Origin: JADJLQ01 sp034439915
GTDB lineage: Bacteria; Bacteroidota; Bacteroidia; Chitinophagales; Saprospiraceae
Length of the DNA: 28,073 nt
NCBI GenBank assembly: GCA_034439915.1
Contig: JAWXBI010000007.1
Coordinates: 1 to 28,073, forward strand
Reading direction: 5' to 3'
Position 1 is the first letter of the stretch; every line of letters begins with the position of its first letter. Under the pieces are notes generated by a model. It searched no databases. It was not told where the DNA came from and saw nothing but the letters and a program-made list of their open reading frames with translations. This document shows positions 16,095 through 24,189 of this stretch, in pieces. The position numbers and the translations under genes are program-made.

Positions 16095-16847
16095 ATGATT
16101 CGAGATATGATCGCTTCCTTCAAAGCCTATTGGGAGGCATGGACCATCATTGTCGACAAGAAGTTGTGGTTGTATTTATTTTTCCCCGGGTTGATTAGTT
16201 TATTTTATGGATTGATCGTTGGGTTCAGTGCCTGGTATTGGTCAGACAACCTGAAAGATCTGGTTTTTACGGTGCTTCCCTCGGATTCCGATAGCAGGAT
16301 ATGGAACAAAATCAGCAGCGGCATTGTAGGAGTAGGCATTGCCACTACCGGTGTGGTATTGTACAAATATGTGATTTTAATGATCCTGTCCCCTATACTC
16401 AATGGGCTGTCCCGAAGAGTGGAAGAGGCGGTGGTCGGTTATTCCATTTCTTATCGTAAAGAAACCGATGAAACGGTAATTAAAGATTATGCCCGTAGCA
16501 TCCAGTTTGGTCTTCGCAATTGGATAAAGGAATTTTTTTTTACGGTAGCTGTCCTCTTACTGGGTTTAATACCCCTGATGGGATATGTGGCTGCGCCGTT
16601 TATCTTTATCATCCAGGCCATGTACGTTGGATTTTCTACCCTCGATTTTACCCTTGGACGTTATTTTAGCATCAACGGGAGCATCGACTTTATTCGAAAA
16701 AATCTCGGATTCAGCCTGGGCAATGGAATTGCATTTATGCTCATCATAATGATCCCGGTGGTGGGTTTGTTTTTTGCGCCATCACTCAGTACTGCTGCAG
16801 CTACATTAAAAGCGGTACCACGCATCTACCGACCCTCTTTTACCTGA
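16095..16847 (+). CDS. EI24/CysZ-like integral membrane protein
   Basis: 250 residues. Hydrophobic segments lie at about 25-48, 75-100, 145-175 and 203-225, with a conserved start of the form MIASFKAYWEAW and a central Arg/Glu-rich loop. This matches the EI24 domain family, whose bacterial members include CysZ (sulfate uptake) and many uncharacterised inner-membrane proteins. Nothing nearby concerns sulfur, so I would not assign sulfate transport. Its start at 16095 is 149 bp after the preceding gene and it is followed 60 bp later by the HU-CCDC81/SPOR protein. Confidence 0.8.
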   Translation: MIRDMIASFKAYWEAWTIIVDKKLWLYLFFPGLISLFYGLIVGFSAWYWSDNLKDLVFTVLPSDSDSRIWNKISSGIVGVGIATTGVVLYKYVILMILSPILNGLSRRVEEAVVGYSISYRKETDETVIKDYARSIQFGLRNWIKEFFFTVAVLLLGLIPLMGYVAAPFIFIIQAMYVGFSTLDFTLGRYFSINGSIDFIRKNLGFSLGNGIAFMLIIMIPVVGLFFAPSLSTAAATLKAVPRIYRPSFT

Positions 16848-16907
16848 TCGCGTGTTTTCATACTTAGCATCCCACTTTAATTTTTTTGTACCTTGCCCTT
16901 ATTCTTT

Positions 16908-17774
16908 ATGGGGTTTTCGGCTTATATATTGGAAAGTTTGAAAAGGTATGGCAAAGCTGAAATTGGCTCATTTGGGGTATTTATCCTGGATTACCAACCC
17001 GCCCACTGGAATATAGCTTATCAATATTTTACGCCCCCACAGGCAAAAATAACCTGGTCACCGGCAAACCATAATGCAGCTAATCTGGATTTATTGGCTT
17101 CAACGGTTTCCAGGATGCACGAAATACCCAGAAATCAATCCCTGGAATTTGTTCAGGAAACCATGGACAAAATAAATATCGAATTCCGGCAACATCAAAA
17201 GATTGATTTGGGCATACTCGGGTCATTTTCCACTGGTTCCGTGGAAGGAGAGATTCTCTTTATACCAAATCCTGACCTGACTGGATATCTTGAGTACTCC
17301 GGTTTGACCATCAAGCCGCTGCTACCCCAGCTTAAAAGCGAAGGTATTCCCTCCTGGTTGATTTCGTTTTTAATTGCCGGTTTAACGCTGGCTTTTTTCT
17401 GGATTCTTTTTGGAGTCATTCAACCTGAGGCCAGGCAAGCCGCGTCTATTAAGTCAGAAATCCTGCTAGATCAGCAAATGAAGGGCGTCAATCTTGCGCC
17501 GTCTTACCCCGATACGGTTATGCATCAGCCGGATTCCGATTTTGGATCACCATTGATGGAACCTAAAATCATTATTACCGGTACCTTCTGCAAACCGGCT
17601 AATATTTTGAAAATGAAAGAAAAAATCGAATACCTTCAATATCAGCTTTATGAAGAATTTATTGACGACCATTGTGTCCGGATAGGAATATATCTACACA
17701 CCGGAGATGATCTGGAGTCCTCCCTGGCGGACATCCGGAAATACATCGAACCCGGGGCCTGGATATTAGATTAA
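16908..17774 (+). CDS. HU-CCDC81 and SPOR domain membrane protein
   Basis: 288 residues. The N-terminal part (about 1-140) is of the bacterial HU-CCDC81 type: ILESLKRYGKAEIGSFGVF followed by DYQPAHW is the typical opening. One transmembrane helix lies at about 150-171 (WLISFLIAGLTLAFFWILFG). The C-terminus (about 220-288, IIITGTFCKPANILKMKEKI and VRIGIYLHTGDDLESSLADI) fits a SPOR domain, which binds denuded peptidoglycan at division sites. So it spans the inner membrane with SPOR in the periplasm; cytosolic DNA binding by the N-terminal part is only family-based inference. I start at the ATG 16908. A TTG 15 bases upstream is in frame, but a -7-like TACCTTGC overlaps that spot. Confidence 0.82.
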   Translation: MGFSAYILESLKRYGKAEIGSFGVFILDYQPAHWNIAYQYFTPPQAKITWSPANHNAANLDLLASTVSRMHEIPRNQSLEFVQETMDKINIEFRQHQKIDLGILGSFSTGSVEGEILFIPNPDLTGYLEYSGLTIKPLLPQLKSEGIPSWLISFLIAGLTLAFFWILFGVIQPEARQAASIKSEILLDQQMKGVNLAPSYPDTVMHQPDSDFGSPLMEPKIIITGTFCKPANILKMKEKIEYLQYQLYEEFIDDHCVRIGIYLHTGDDLESSLADIRKYIEPGAWILD

Positions 17775-17790
17775 AGCAAAATTGGTTACC

Positions 17791-18609
17791 ATGATTTCTT
17801 CTTCTTTACCTAAACTCAAACACGGCAGAAGTCCATTGTTTTTTTTGATTGCAGGACCCTGTGTCATTGAAAGCAGGGCGCTGATCATGGAAGTTGCAGA
17901 ACAGTTGTTGGAATGGACAGACCGTCATTCGATCCCATTCATTTTCAAGTCATCTTATCGAAAAGCCAACCGGAGCAGTAATGCTTCCTTTACCGGGATT
18001 GGTGACCTGGAAGCACTTGAATATTTAAAGGAAGCAGGACAACAATTTGACATTCCTGTCCTTACGGACATCCATACGGAAGAAGAAGCGGCCCAGGCGG
18101 CCGATTACGCCGATGTCCTTCAGATACCTGCATTTTTATGCAGACAGACGAGTCTGTTGGAAGCTGCGGCGGATACCGGCCGGGTGGTGAATATTAAAAA
18201 AGGGCAATTTATGAGCCCGGAAGCTATGCGGTTTGCCGTAGATAAAGTCAAGGGAAGGAATAATCACAAGGTCTGGCTCACCGAAAGGGGTACTACATTT
18301 GGATATCAGGATCTGGTAGTGGATTTCAGGTCAATACCTGTCATGCAAGCGATTGGAGTGCCCGTCATCTATGATGTTACCCATTCGTTGCAACAACCCA
18401 ACCAGTCCAGTGGGGTCACCGGAGGAAAGCCTCAATTGATAAAAACAATGGCGAGCGCCGGAATAGCCGCTGGGGTCGACGGATTGTTTATTGAAACGCA
18501 TCCGGATCCTGCCCGCGCAAAATCGGACGGGGCCAACATGCTGGCGTTAAATAAAATGAATGATTTGTTAAAACATTTGGTCAGGATCAAACAGGCTATC
18601 CTGGATTAG
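17791..18609 (+). CDS. kdsA: 3-deoxy-8-phosphooctulonate synthase
   Basis: 272 residues. It condenses arabinose 5-phosphate with phosphoenolpyruvate to Kdo 8-phosphate, the committed step to the LPS inner core. Signatures: LIAGPCVIESR at 19-29, FKSSYRKANRSS, IKKGQFMSPEAM, ERGTTFGYQDLVVDFR and IETHPDPARAKSDG. Cys24 in AGPCVIES stands where E. coli KdsA has Asn26, which by family knowledge marks the metal-dependent class (as in Aquifex). I choose the ATG at 17791; a TTG at 17782 would add three residues. It is 16 bp after the SPOR-protein gene and 7 bp before the COG2509 gene, so all three are probably cotranscribed. Confidence 0.94.
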   Translation: MISSSLPKLKHGRSPLFFLIAGPCVIESRALIMEVAEQLLEWTDRHSIPFIFKSSYRKANRSSNASFTGIGDLEALEYLKEAGQQFDIPVLTDIHTEEEAAQAADYADVLQIPAFLCRQTSLLEAAADTGRVVNIKKGQFMSPEAMRFAVDKVKGRNNHKVWLTERGTTFGYQDLVVDFRSIPVMQAIGVPVIYDVTHSLQQPNQSSGVTGGKPQLIKTMASAGIAAGVDGLFIETHPDPARAKSDGANMLALNKMNDLLKHLVRIKQAILD

Positions 18610-18616
18610 ACCGACC

Positions 18617-20164
18617 ATGAAATCGACCTTACTTGAAATTGTAATTCCAGCTGGATTAAATGAGACGGCCACCGCTTTGGTCCATAAATTGGCTGAGCAT
18701 TTAAGGATACCCGTTGAAGACTTGCCTGTTTACCGCATACTCAAAAGGTCGCTGGATGCGAGGCAGGTTCCGGTATACCGATATCAAATAGAAATTGCCG
18801 AATCTGGGTTTTTCCCGGATCAAAAACGGTATCAGGACGAATATAAAGAAGTCAGTGATTCCCGGCGGGTCATCATTATCGGAGCAGGACCGGCAGGGTA
18901 TTTCGCCGCTTTGGAATGCCTGGAATTGGGTTTAAAACCAGTCGTACTGGAGCGGGGAAAAGAGGTGCAGGCCAGGAGGAGGGACCTGAAAGCAATTCAG
19001 CAAGACCATTTGGTCAATCCTGATTCAAATTATTGTTTTGGAGAGGGTGGTGCAGGTACCTATTCCGATGGTAAATTATACACCCGGTCAGCAAAACGAG
19101 GAGATTTACAGAAAGTACTGGGAATTTTAGTTGAACAAGGAGCAGATCCGGATATCCGGATCGAAGCCCATCCGCACATCGGCTCCAATAAATTGCCACA
19201 GATCATTGAAAAAATGAGAACCTGTATCCTCCATTTCGGTGGAGAAATTCATTTTAACCAATGTGTGGTTGACTTTAATATAGAACATTCCCGGATCCAT
19301 TCGGTGGTTACCGCTGGGGGAACTGAGTTTAAAGGAGAAGCATTTATACTGGCTACCGGCCATTCCGCCCGCGATATATTTTATTTATTAAAGAAAAAGA
19401 AATTAAGACTGGAAGCCAAATCATTTGCTTTGGGGGTAAGGGTTGAGCACCCGCAGCAACTTATCAACGATATTCAATATCGCAAGGGGGCACCGGGTCA
19501 ATTACCTGCAGCCAGTTATTCCCTGGCCTGCACCCTTGACCATCGTGGCATATTTTCCTTTTGTATGTGCCCCGGAGGTCTGATGGTACCTTCTGCAACC
19601 TCTCCCGGAGAAATAGTCCTGAATGGTATGTCCCTATCCCGGAGAGATAGCCAATTTGCGAATTCAGGACTGGTGGTTTCTTTAAACCCTAAAGATTTTG
19701 AGCACCCGGACGATCCGTTTTGCGGGCTTTATTTTCAAGCTGCGGTGGAACAGGGTGCGTTTAATGCCGGTGATGGCTCCCAGAGGGCTCCTGCTCAGCG
19801 GATTACAGATTTTATGCAATCCAGGGTATCCGCCACGTTGCCTCCGGCCTCCTATATTCCAGGACTGTGGTCAGCCCCGGTGCATGCTTTATTGCCTAAA
19901 TTGATCGTCAGCCCGATGAAAGCAGGGATTAAAGAATTTGCCGGGCAAATGAAAGGTTTTTTTTCAGAAGAAGCTATTCTCGTCGCACCGGAAAGCAGGA
20001 CCAGTAGTCCGGTCCGCATTCCTAGAAATTCATTATCTATGCATCCCGATTGCGAAGGGCTTTTTCCTTGCGGGGAAGGCGCGGGTTATGCAGGAGGAAT
20101 CGTATCCGCTGCGATGGACGGTCAGGCCTGTGCCAAAGCAGCTTTTCAATTTATAATGAAATAA
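18617..20164 (+). CDS. COG2509-type FAD-dependent oxidoreductase, function unknown
   Basis: 515 residues. A small N-terminal region (1 to about 80) is followed by an FAD Rossmann motif (VIIIGAGPAGYFAALE, about 90-105) and by the family hallmark CFGEGGAGTYSDGKLYTR (about 141-158). Later blocks ILATGHSARDIF and, at the C-terminus, LFPCGEGAGYAGGIVSAAMDG close the FAD site. It belongs to the widespread COG2509 group of uncharacterised FAD-dependent dehydrogenases, cytosolic, about 500 residues. Its start is 7 bp after kdsA and the DoxX-like gene follows after 13 bp, so it is cotranscribed with an LPS gene. No substrate can be assigned. Confidence 0.86.
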   Translation: MKSTLLEIVIPAGLNETATALVHKLAEHLRIPVEDLPVYRILKRSLDARQVPVYRYQIEIAESGFFPDQKRYQDEYKEVSDSRRVIIIGAGPAGYFAALECLELGLKPVVLERGKEVQARRRDLKAIQQDHLVNPDSNYCFGEGGAGTYSDGKLYTRSAKRGDLQKVLGILVEQGADPDIRIEAHPHIGSNKLPQIIEKMRTCILHFGGEIHFNQCVVDFNIEHSRIHSVVTAGGTEFKGEAFILATGHSARDIFYLLKKKKLRLEAKSFALGVRVEHPQQLINDIQYRKGAPGQLPAASYSLACTLDHRGIFSFCMCPGGLMVPSATSPGEIVLNGMSLSRRDSQFANSGLVVSLNPKDFEHPDDPFCGLYFQAAVEQGAFNAGDGSQRAPAQRITDFMQSRVSATLPPASYIPGLWSAPVHALLPKLIVSPMKAGIKEFAGQMKGFFSEEAILVAPESRTSSPVRIPRNSLSMHPDCEGLFPCGEGAGYAGGIVSAAMDGQACAKAAFQFIMK

Positions 20165-20177
20165 AGGCTATTTTTTT

Positions 20178-20603
20178 ATGAAAGACTGGATTGACCTATT
20201 AGGCCGCATATTTATCTCCCTGATTTTTTTTTGGGAAGCCTATGATTCTATTGCTTACTTTGAGTCTGTCCAGCGAACCATGAAAACTTATGGCTTGGAT
20301 TGGAATCCCGATTTATTATTGACTCTGGCTATCATCCTGTTGATGTTGGGGGCACTTTTTATATTGATCGGGTACCGTGCTTCCGTAGGGGCTTTATTAA
20401 TACTCATTTATTGGGTACCGGTTACATTTATAGTGTATTCCTTTTGGAATGACCCTATTCCGGAACGCAGGATGCAATCTATCCAATTTATGAAAAACAT
20501 AGCGATCATTGGTGGACTGATGATCGTTTTGGTCAATGGTTCCGGACGCTTCAGTATTAAAAGGATCCTGGCGGCCAGCAGACCACCTAAAACCAAGTGG
20601 TAG
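20178..20603 (+). CDS. DoxX-like small membrane protein
   Basis: 141 residues with about four hydrophobic segments (about 5-25, 46-66, 70-90, 105-122) and the N-terminal layout LLGRIFISLIFFWEAYDSI followed by YFESVQRTMKTYGL, typical of the DoxX/DoxX-like family. Members are inner-membrane proteins of mostly unknown role, some linked to quinone or redox stress functions. The redox neighbour (COG2509) 13 bp upstream could fit such a role, but this is inference. It is the last gene of the plus-strand run and converges on pbpC, with only 8 bp between the stops and no clear terminator. Confidence 0.8.
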   Translation: MKDWIDLLGRIFISLIFFWEAYDSIAYFESVQRTMKTYGLDWNPDLLLTLAIILLMLGALFILIGYRASVGALLILIYWVPVTFIVYSFWNDPIPERRMQSIQFMKNIAIIGGLMIVLVNGSGRFSIKRILAASRPPKTKW

Positions 20604-20611
20604 TCTCCGTT

Positions 20612-22963
20612 TTATCGGGACAAGACTTCAAAGTGATGGACCAATTCATTGCCTTTTTCATCCAACAACGTTAGCGTATGCGGACCGGGGAAGGTATTCA
20701 CGCTGTATTCATGAAATTGCTGGGTGCTGCCCAGAAAGTCTGCATCCAGGTGCCAATATATTTTGGTCTCCGGAGTGCGATGAGCCAATTTGAAAATAAT
20801 CTTGCCGGGTTGCCCATCCCGGTCCATGGGTATTAAAATGGTGCTGTTATTTTGAGGATAGATCATTTTCATTACTTGTGCGTCCGGATGGGTAATGCAG
20901 GCAGGATCCCATTCCGGTAAGGGTTCATATTCCGGTTGATTAATAGAATAATAATATGCCTGGACAGGGGGTAGGACAAAGATGGTTTTGCTCAGAGGCC
21001 TGACTTCGCTAAAGCAGGATTGATTGACACGTTGTTCGGTGAGCGCATTTACCCATATTTCCAAATGAAATGGACAAATGCCGGATTGATCCTCAAAACG
21101 GGATGACCAGATGGTATCGGTTAGAGGACATACCCTGGAGGGTTTCATTCCGCTTTTCACACAGATAGGTATACGAATCATTTCATTAAACGGAGGTGAA
21201 AACCAGGTAGGATTTTTCCGTGGCAATCGGGAAAATAAATCGAAAAGAATAGGAGCTGCTGCGCGGATGCCCAATAAGCCGGGTTTCCCCTCACCGTCTG
21301 AATTACCTGCCCAGACAGCCACCGTATATTCTGGATTAATACCGATGGCCCAGGCATCCCTGAAACCATAACTGGTACCTGTTTTCCAGGCAACATCCTG
21401 CAAACTGGTGAAAGAATTCCATTGTCCAGACTCATCCGGCCGCTTAAGGTTTTTGAGGATATTTAAGGTCGAATAAATATTGACCGCATGGAAAAGCGAT
21501 GGTTCCTGTTCAGGGTCGCCTAATTGTTTTTCTTCTTTGATTAAATTTAATGCCCGCCGGTCCGATTTAAAATACTGATGATCATATGTGGTATAATGCA
21601 AAAGCGTTCTGCCCATAAAAGCATAAGCCCCGGCCAGGTCCCAGAGACTGGACTCTGCGCCTCCGAGAATAAGGGTAAGGCCATAATAGGAGGGAGCCTT
21701 GTCAATATGATGCAACCCCAATCGTTGGAGGTCAAAATGAAAATGTTCCAACCCATATATTTTTAATAAATGGACAAAAGGAATATTCAGTGATTGGATC
21801 AGGGACTGATCCAGGGCAGTCATTCCGGTATATCGTTTAGAAAAATTTTGTGGTTGAAACCCATCGATGACCACCGGGATATCATCCATCAGGGCAGTTG
21901 GGAGGACATACCCCTGGTTGAGCGCTCCGGTAAGTAAAAAAGGTTTAAGGATGCTGCCCGTACTTCGCGGAGCTTGCGCATGATCAACATAAGGACTCAT
22001 TGCAGTGTTGGGTGCATTTCCACAATACGCCAGCACCTCGCCTGACTCCGTTGAAGCAATGAGTATAGCCAGATTTTGAATCTGCGCATTATTCAATGAT
22101 TCGTGAGCCCAATAGGCAGATTCAATGACCATTTTTTGGATATCATATTGTATCGTTGATCGGAAATAGCTCTCTTTGCCCTGTGTTTTGGAAAGGTAGT
22201 CCAGGGCATGTGGAGCCAGGTTAATCAATGGCCGGGGAGCTTCCGGGACAGGTTCGAGCAAGGCAAGACGATACGAAACCGAATCGATGCGCTGAAGTGA
22301 CAGGAGCTTTTTAAGCAGGTTGTTGCGTTTCTGCTCCAGGGAGGATCTGTTTTTACCTGGATGCATCAACCCCGGGCTGTTTGGCAACACGGCCAGGCAG
22401 GCTGCCTCAGCCCAGGAAAGCCTCGACAGCGGTTTATCAAAATACCTCCAGCAAGCAGCCTCCAGTCCGACCACATTGGATCCAAATGGGGCACGGCCGG
22501 CATAATCTTTTAAAATCCAATATTTGGAATGGAGTAATTCCAGCGTTATGCCCCAGTACATCTCCAGTAGTTTGTTGACCAGGTTCCTTTTTCGTGAACC
22601 TCTTCGCAACCGGATGTCCTGCATAGTAAGTGTGCTGCCACCACTGATGATTTTACCTGCTTTGTAGTTTTGCACCACTGCCCTCCAAAGGCTGAACGGA
22701 TTGACCCCCGGGTGTTTAAAAAAGTATTGATCTTCAAAACACGTGAGGGCAACAATATAATTGGATGGGAGATCCTGCTTTTGCTCAAACCTCCACTGTT
22801 CATCTTTTGCAATTCTGGCATTTAAAAGTTGTCCATCGGATGCAAATAATACTTTACTCCAGGGCTGATTGGGCGAGGGCAAACTTATAATACCAATGCC
22901 CAGAAACAGCGCGGACAATAGGATAAACAGGAAAAAAATGTTGCGAAACCGGGGTTTAGGCAT
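20612..22963 (-). CDS. pbpC: Penicillin-binding protein 1C (bifunctional class A)
   Basis: 783 residues. It has one N-terminal membrane anchor (about 8-28), a GT51 glycosyltransferase domain (about 50-225) with catalytic Glu77 in FEDQYFFKHPG and the GGSTLTMQ motif (108-115), and a transpeptidase domain (about 290-580) with SILK (Ser337, Lys340), SLN and KTGTS. A C-terminal domain after about 690 (IYPQNNSTILIPMD onward) fits the PBP1C-specific BiPBP_C region. It polymerises and cross-links peptidoglycan in the periplasm. PBP1C is often beside an alpha-2-macroglobulin gene; none is here. A -7 word (22980-22987) gives a leader of about 10 nt. It converges on the DoxX-like gene. Confidence 0.95.
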   Translation of the reverse strand: MPKPRFRNIFFLFILLSALFLGIGIISLPSPNQPWSKVLFASDGQLLNARIAKDEQWRFEQKQDLPSNYIVALTCFEDQYFFKHPGVNPFSLWRAVVQNYKAGKIISGGSTLTMQDIRLRRGSRKRNLVNKLLEMYWGITLELLHSKYWILKDYAGRAPFGSNVVGLEAACWRYFDKPLSRLSWAEAACLAVLPNSPGLMHPGKNRSSLEQKRNNLLKKLLSLQRIDSVSYRLALLEPVPEAPRPLINLAPHALDYLSKTQGKESYFRSTIQYDIQKMVIESAYWAHESLNNAQIQNLAILIASTESGEVLAYCGNAPNTAMSPYVDHAQAPRSTGSILKPFLLTGALNQGYVLPTALMDDIPVVIDGFQPQNFSKRYTGMTALDQSLIQSLNIPFVHLLKIYGLEHFHFDLQRLGLHHIDKAPSYYGLTLILGGAESSLWDLAGAYAFMGRTLLHYTTYDHQYFKSDRRALNLIKEEKQLGDPEQEPSLFHAVNIYSTLNILKNLKRPDESGQWNSFTSLQDVAWKTGTSYGFRDAWAIGINPEYTVAVWAGNSDGEGKPGLLGIRAAAPILFDLFSRLPRKNPTWFSPPFNEMIRIPICVKSGMKPSRVCPLTDTIWSSRFEDQSGICPFHLEIWVNALTEQRVNQSCFSEVRPLSKTIFVLPPVQAYYYSINQPEYEPLPEWDPACITHPDAQVMKMIYPQNNSTILIPMDRDGQPGKIIFKLAHRTPETKIYWHLDADFLGSTQQFHEYSVNTFPGPHTLTLLDEKGNELVHHFEVLSR

Positions 22964-22979
22964 CTGTGACTGGTATCTC

Positions 22980-22987
22980 CAAAATTA
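22980..22987 (-). promoter_or_regulatory. Bacteroidota -7 element for pbpC
   Basis: Reads TAATTTTG on the minus strand, an exact TAnnTTTG, only 16 nt before the ATG at 22963, implying a very short leader. Confidence 0.4.
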
Positions 22988-23100
22988 ATGCAAAAGCTGA
23001 AGCATCCTTGCTTATCTTAAAACTACTATAGCAATAAACTAACTCTACCCTTGAAATAGTGGTATAATTAAAGAATCGAATATGTAAACCTCATGAATAG

Positions 23101-23188
23101 GGCGCACGACAAATTGCACATATTGCCAAAGCCCGACCGAATAAATTCAGTCGCACAAACCTGACCGTAGTGCAATCTGTCGTGCGCC
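23101..23188. mobile_element. MITE-like insertion with terminal inverted repeats
   Basis: The ends are GGCGCACGACAAATTGCA (23101-23118) and TGCAATCTGTCGTGCGCC (23171-23188), inverted repeats matching at 17 of 18 positions. The 88-bp element is bracketed by exact 9-bp direct repeats CATGAATAG (23092-23100 and 23189-23197), as expected of a target-site duplication. Because G-23100 and C-23189 also pair, the element could be 90 bp with a 7-bp duplication. It has no coding capacity, so it would depend on a transposase elsewhere. The centre has repeated GACCG words (23135-23139, 23163-23167). Confidence 0.78.
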
Positions 23189-23284
23189 CATGAATAGGTG
23201 ATGTCCGGCAGATTCAGATTTTAATACTATTATCAGAAAAACGAACCAACCTCCGAAGTGGCCTTTTGCGTTGTACTATATATG

Positions 23285-23692
23285 ATGAATAAATGGTTTT
23301 TAGGCTTGGTTTTTTTAAGCGGTAGCCTTCAATTTCAAAGTTGTGAATCCAATGTTGTAGAATCAACACAGAAGTGTATCCGGGTAAAAATTATTGCTTA
23401 TATCTGCGCAGAGGCGGTATTCCAGATCCTGGATCCGGCCTATTTCCATCTGGGTGAACTTCAATGGGTTTCGGATGATGCAAAATATGACCACGTCTTC
23501 CATTCTTTCCTCGGTTGTACTGACATAGATTACCTGGATAAGCTGGCTGCCCCAACGGTGATCGGAAAAGAGCTCGATATCCTGTTAATTGACGCCAACC
23601 GGGATAATAATTGTGCGGTGTGTAAAGCCACTCTGGGCAATGCACCAAAAACTAAACTCCAAATCAAGTTTAAACTGGATGGGTGTAACTAA
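23285..23692 (+). CDS. Small Cys-rich lipoprotein, function unknown
   Basis: 135 residues. The N-terminus MNKWFLGLVFLSGSLQFQSC is a lipoprotein-type signal with a loose lipobox ending at Cys20. The mature part has further cysteines (in QKCIR, AYICAE, FLGCTD, NNCAVCK and DGCN), suggesting disulfides and a periplasmic or surface location. I see no known domain. The ATG at 23285 is preferred; an ATG at 23282 adds one residue and the GTG at 23258 would spoil the signal peptide. It is isolated: pbpC diverges from it across a MITE-like element, and 500 bp of gene-free DNA follows. Confidence 0.65.
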   Translation: MNKWFLGLVFLSGSLQFQSCESNVVESTQKCIRVKIIAYICAEAVFQILDPAYFHLGELQWVSDDAKYDHVFHSFLGCTDIDYLDKLAAPTVIGKELDILLIDANRDNNCAVCKATLGNAPKTKLQIKFKLDGCN

Positions 23693-24189
23693 CGAAGACA
23701 ACACCCGGCGCCGAATGGGGAAAGACCTCCGGGGTGCAGTGTTGACAGAAAGCCATTAGATCTGATTTGGTTTTAACCCAAAAGAAGCATATCAGCCCTA
23801 AAAGGGCGGACTCTTACCGAAACGTCATGAGCTAACTAAAACTGCTTTTGCAGTTTTGTCAGGGTTTAACCGAGCGACGCTTAAGGTCGCCATGATGATG
23901 AATATCAGGGTCCACCCTCCTGGGGCTGACATGCCTTGCACCGTCAGGCACGAATTGGGTTTTACCCAAAACAAGCTCATTTTATGCATGATTTGGGTAC
24001 TGAATTAGCGTTACACTATAATTCAGATGGCACAGCCCGTTTGAGAAGGTGCTGTCGGGCTCGATGCGAATACAATCCAAAATATTACTTTCAGAGATCT
24101 TGATTTTGGTTGGGCTCAACCACGATTTAATAAAAAAGGCAGCCTTTTGCAGACTGCCTTTACTTATTGATTGATTTCTTCTCTTAAGA
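23693..24189. other. Gene-free stretch rich in hairpins
   Basis: About 500 bp without a credible frame. Hairpins in order: GCCCT-AAA-AGGGC (23795-23807), AAAACTGC-TTTT-GCAGTTTT (23838-23857), GCGAC-GCTTAAG-GTCGC (23874-23890) and TTGGGT-TTT-ACCCAA (about 23955-23969). Two similar segments bracket them: GATTTGGTTTTAACCCAAAA near 23764 and GAATTGGGTTTTACCCAAAA near 23952. This suggests a dispersed structured repeat or a non-coding RNA. The right end (24132-24161) is the groEL terminator. Confidence 0.5.
24132..24161 (-). terminator. Rho-independent terminator of groEL
   Basis: Stem AAAGGCAG/CTGCCTTT (24135-24142 with 24154-24161), with an 11-nt loop. Read on the minus strand it is followed by a T-run from the A-tract 24132-24137. 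It lies 28 bp past the groEL stop. Confidence 0.88.

Larger units (their letters stand above)
22964..23284. other. Intergenic region carrying a MITE-like insertion
   Basis: About 320 bp between the divergent pbpC and lipoprotein genes. It contains the pbpC -7 word (22980-22987) and the MITE-like element with its flanking repeats (23092-23197). The remainder (23198-23284) should contain the lipoprotein promoter, but no exact -7 word is seen. Confidence 0.6.

Noticed and set aside
16095..16847. Sulfate transporter CysZ
   Set aside because: Only the EI24 fold is supported; no sulfur-assimilation genes are nearby.
23258..23284. Upstream GTG start for the small lipoprotein
   Set aside because: It would put nine residues in front of a good lipoprotein signal; the ATG at 23285 fits better.
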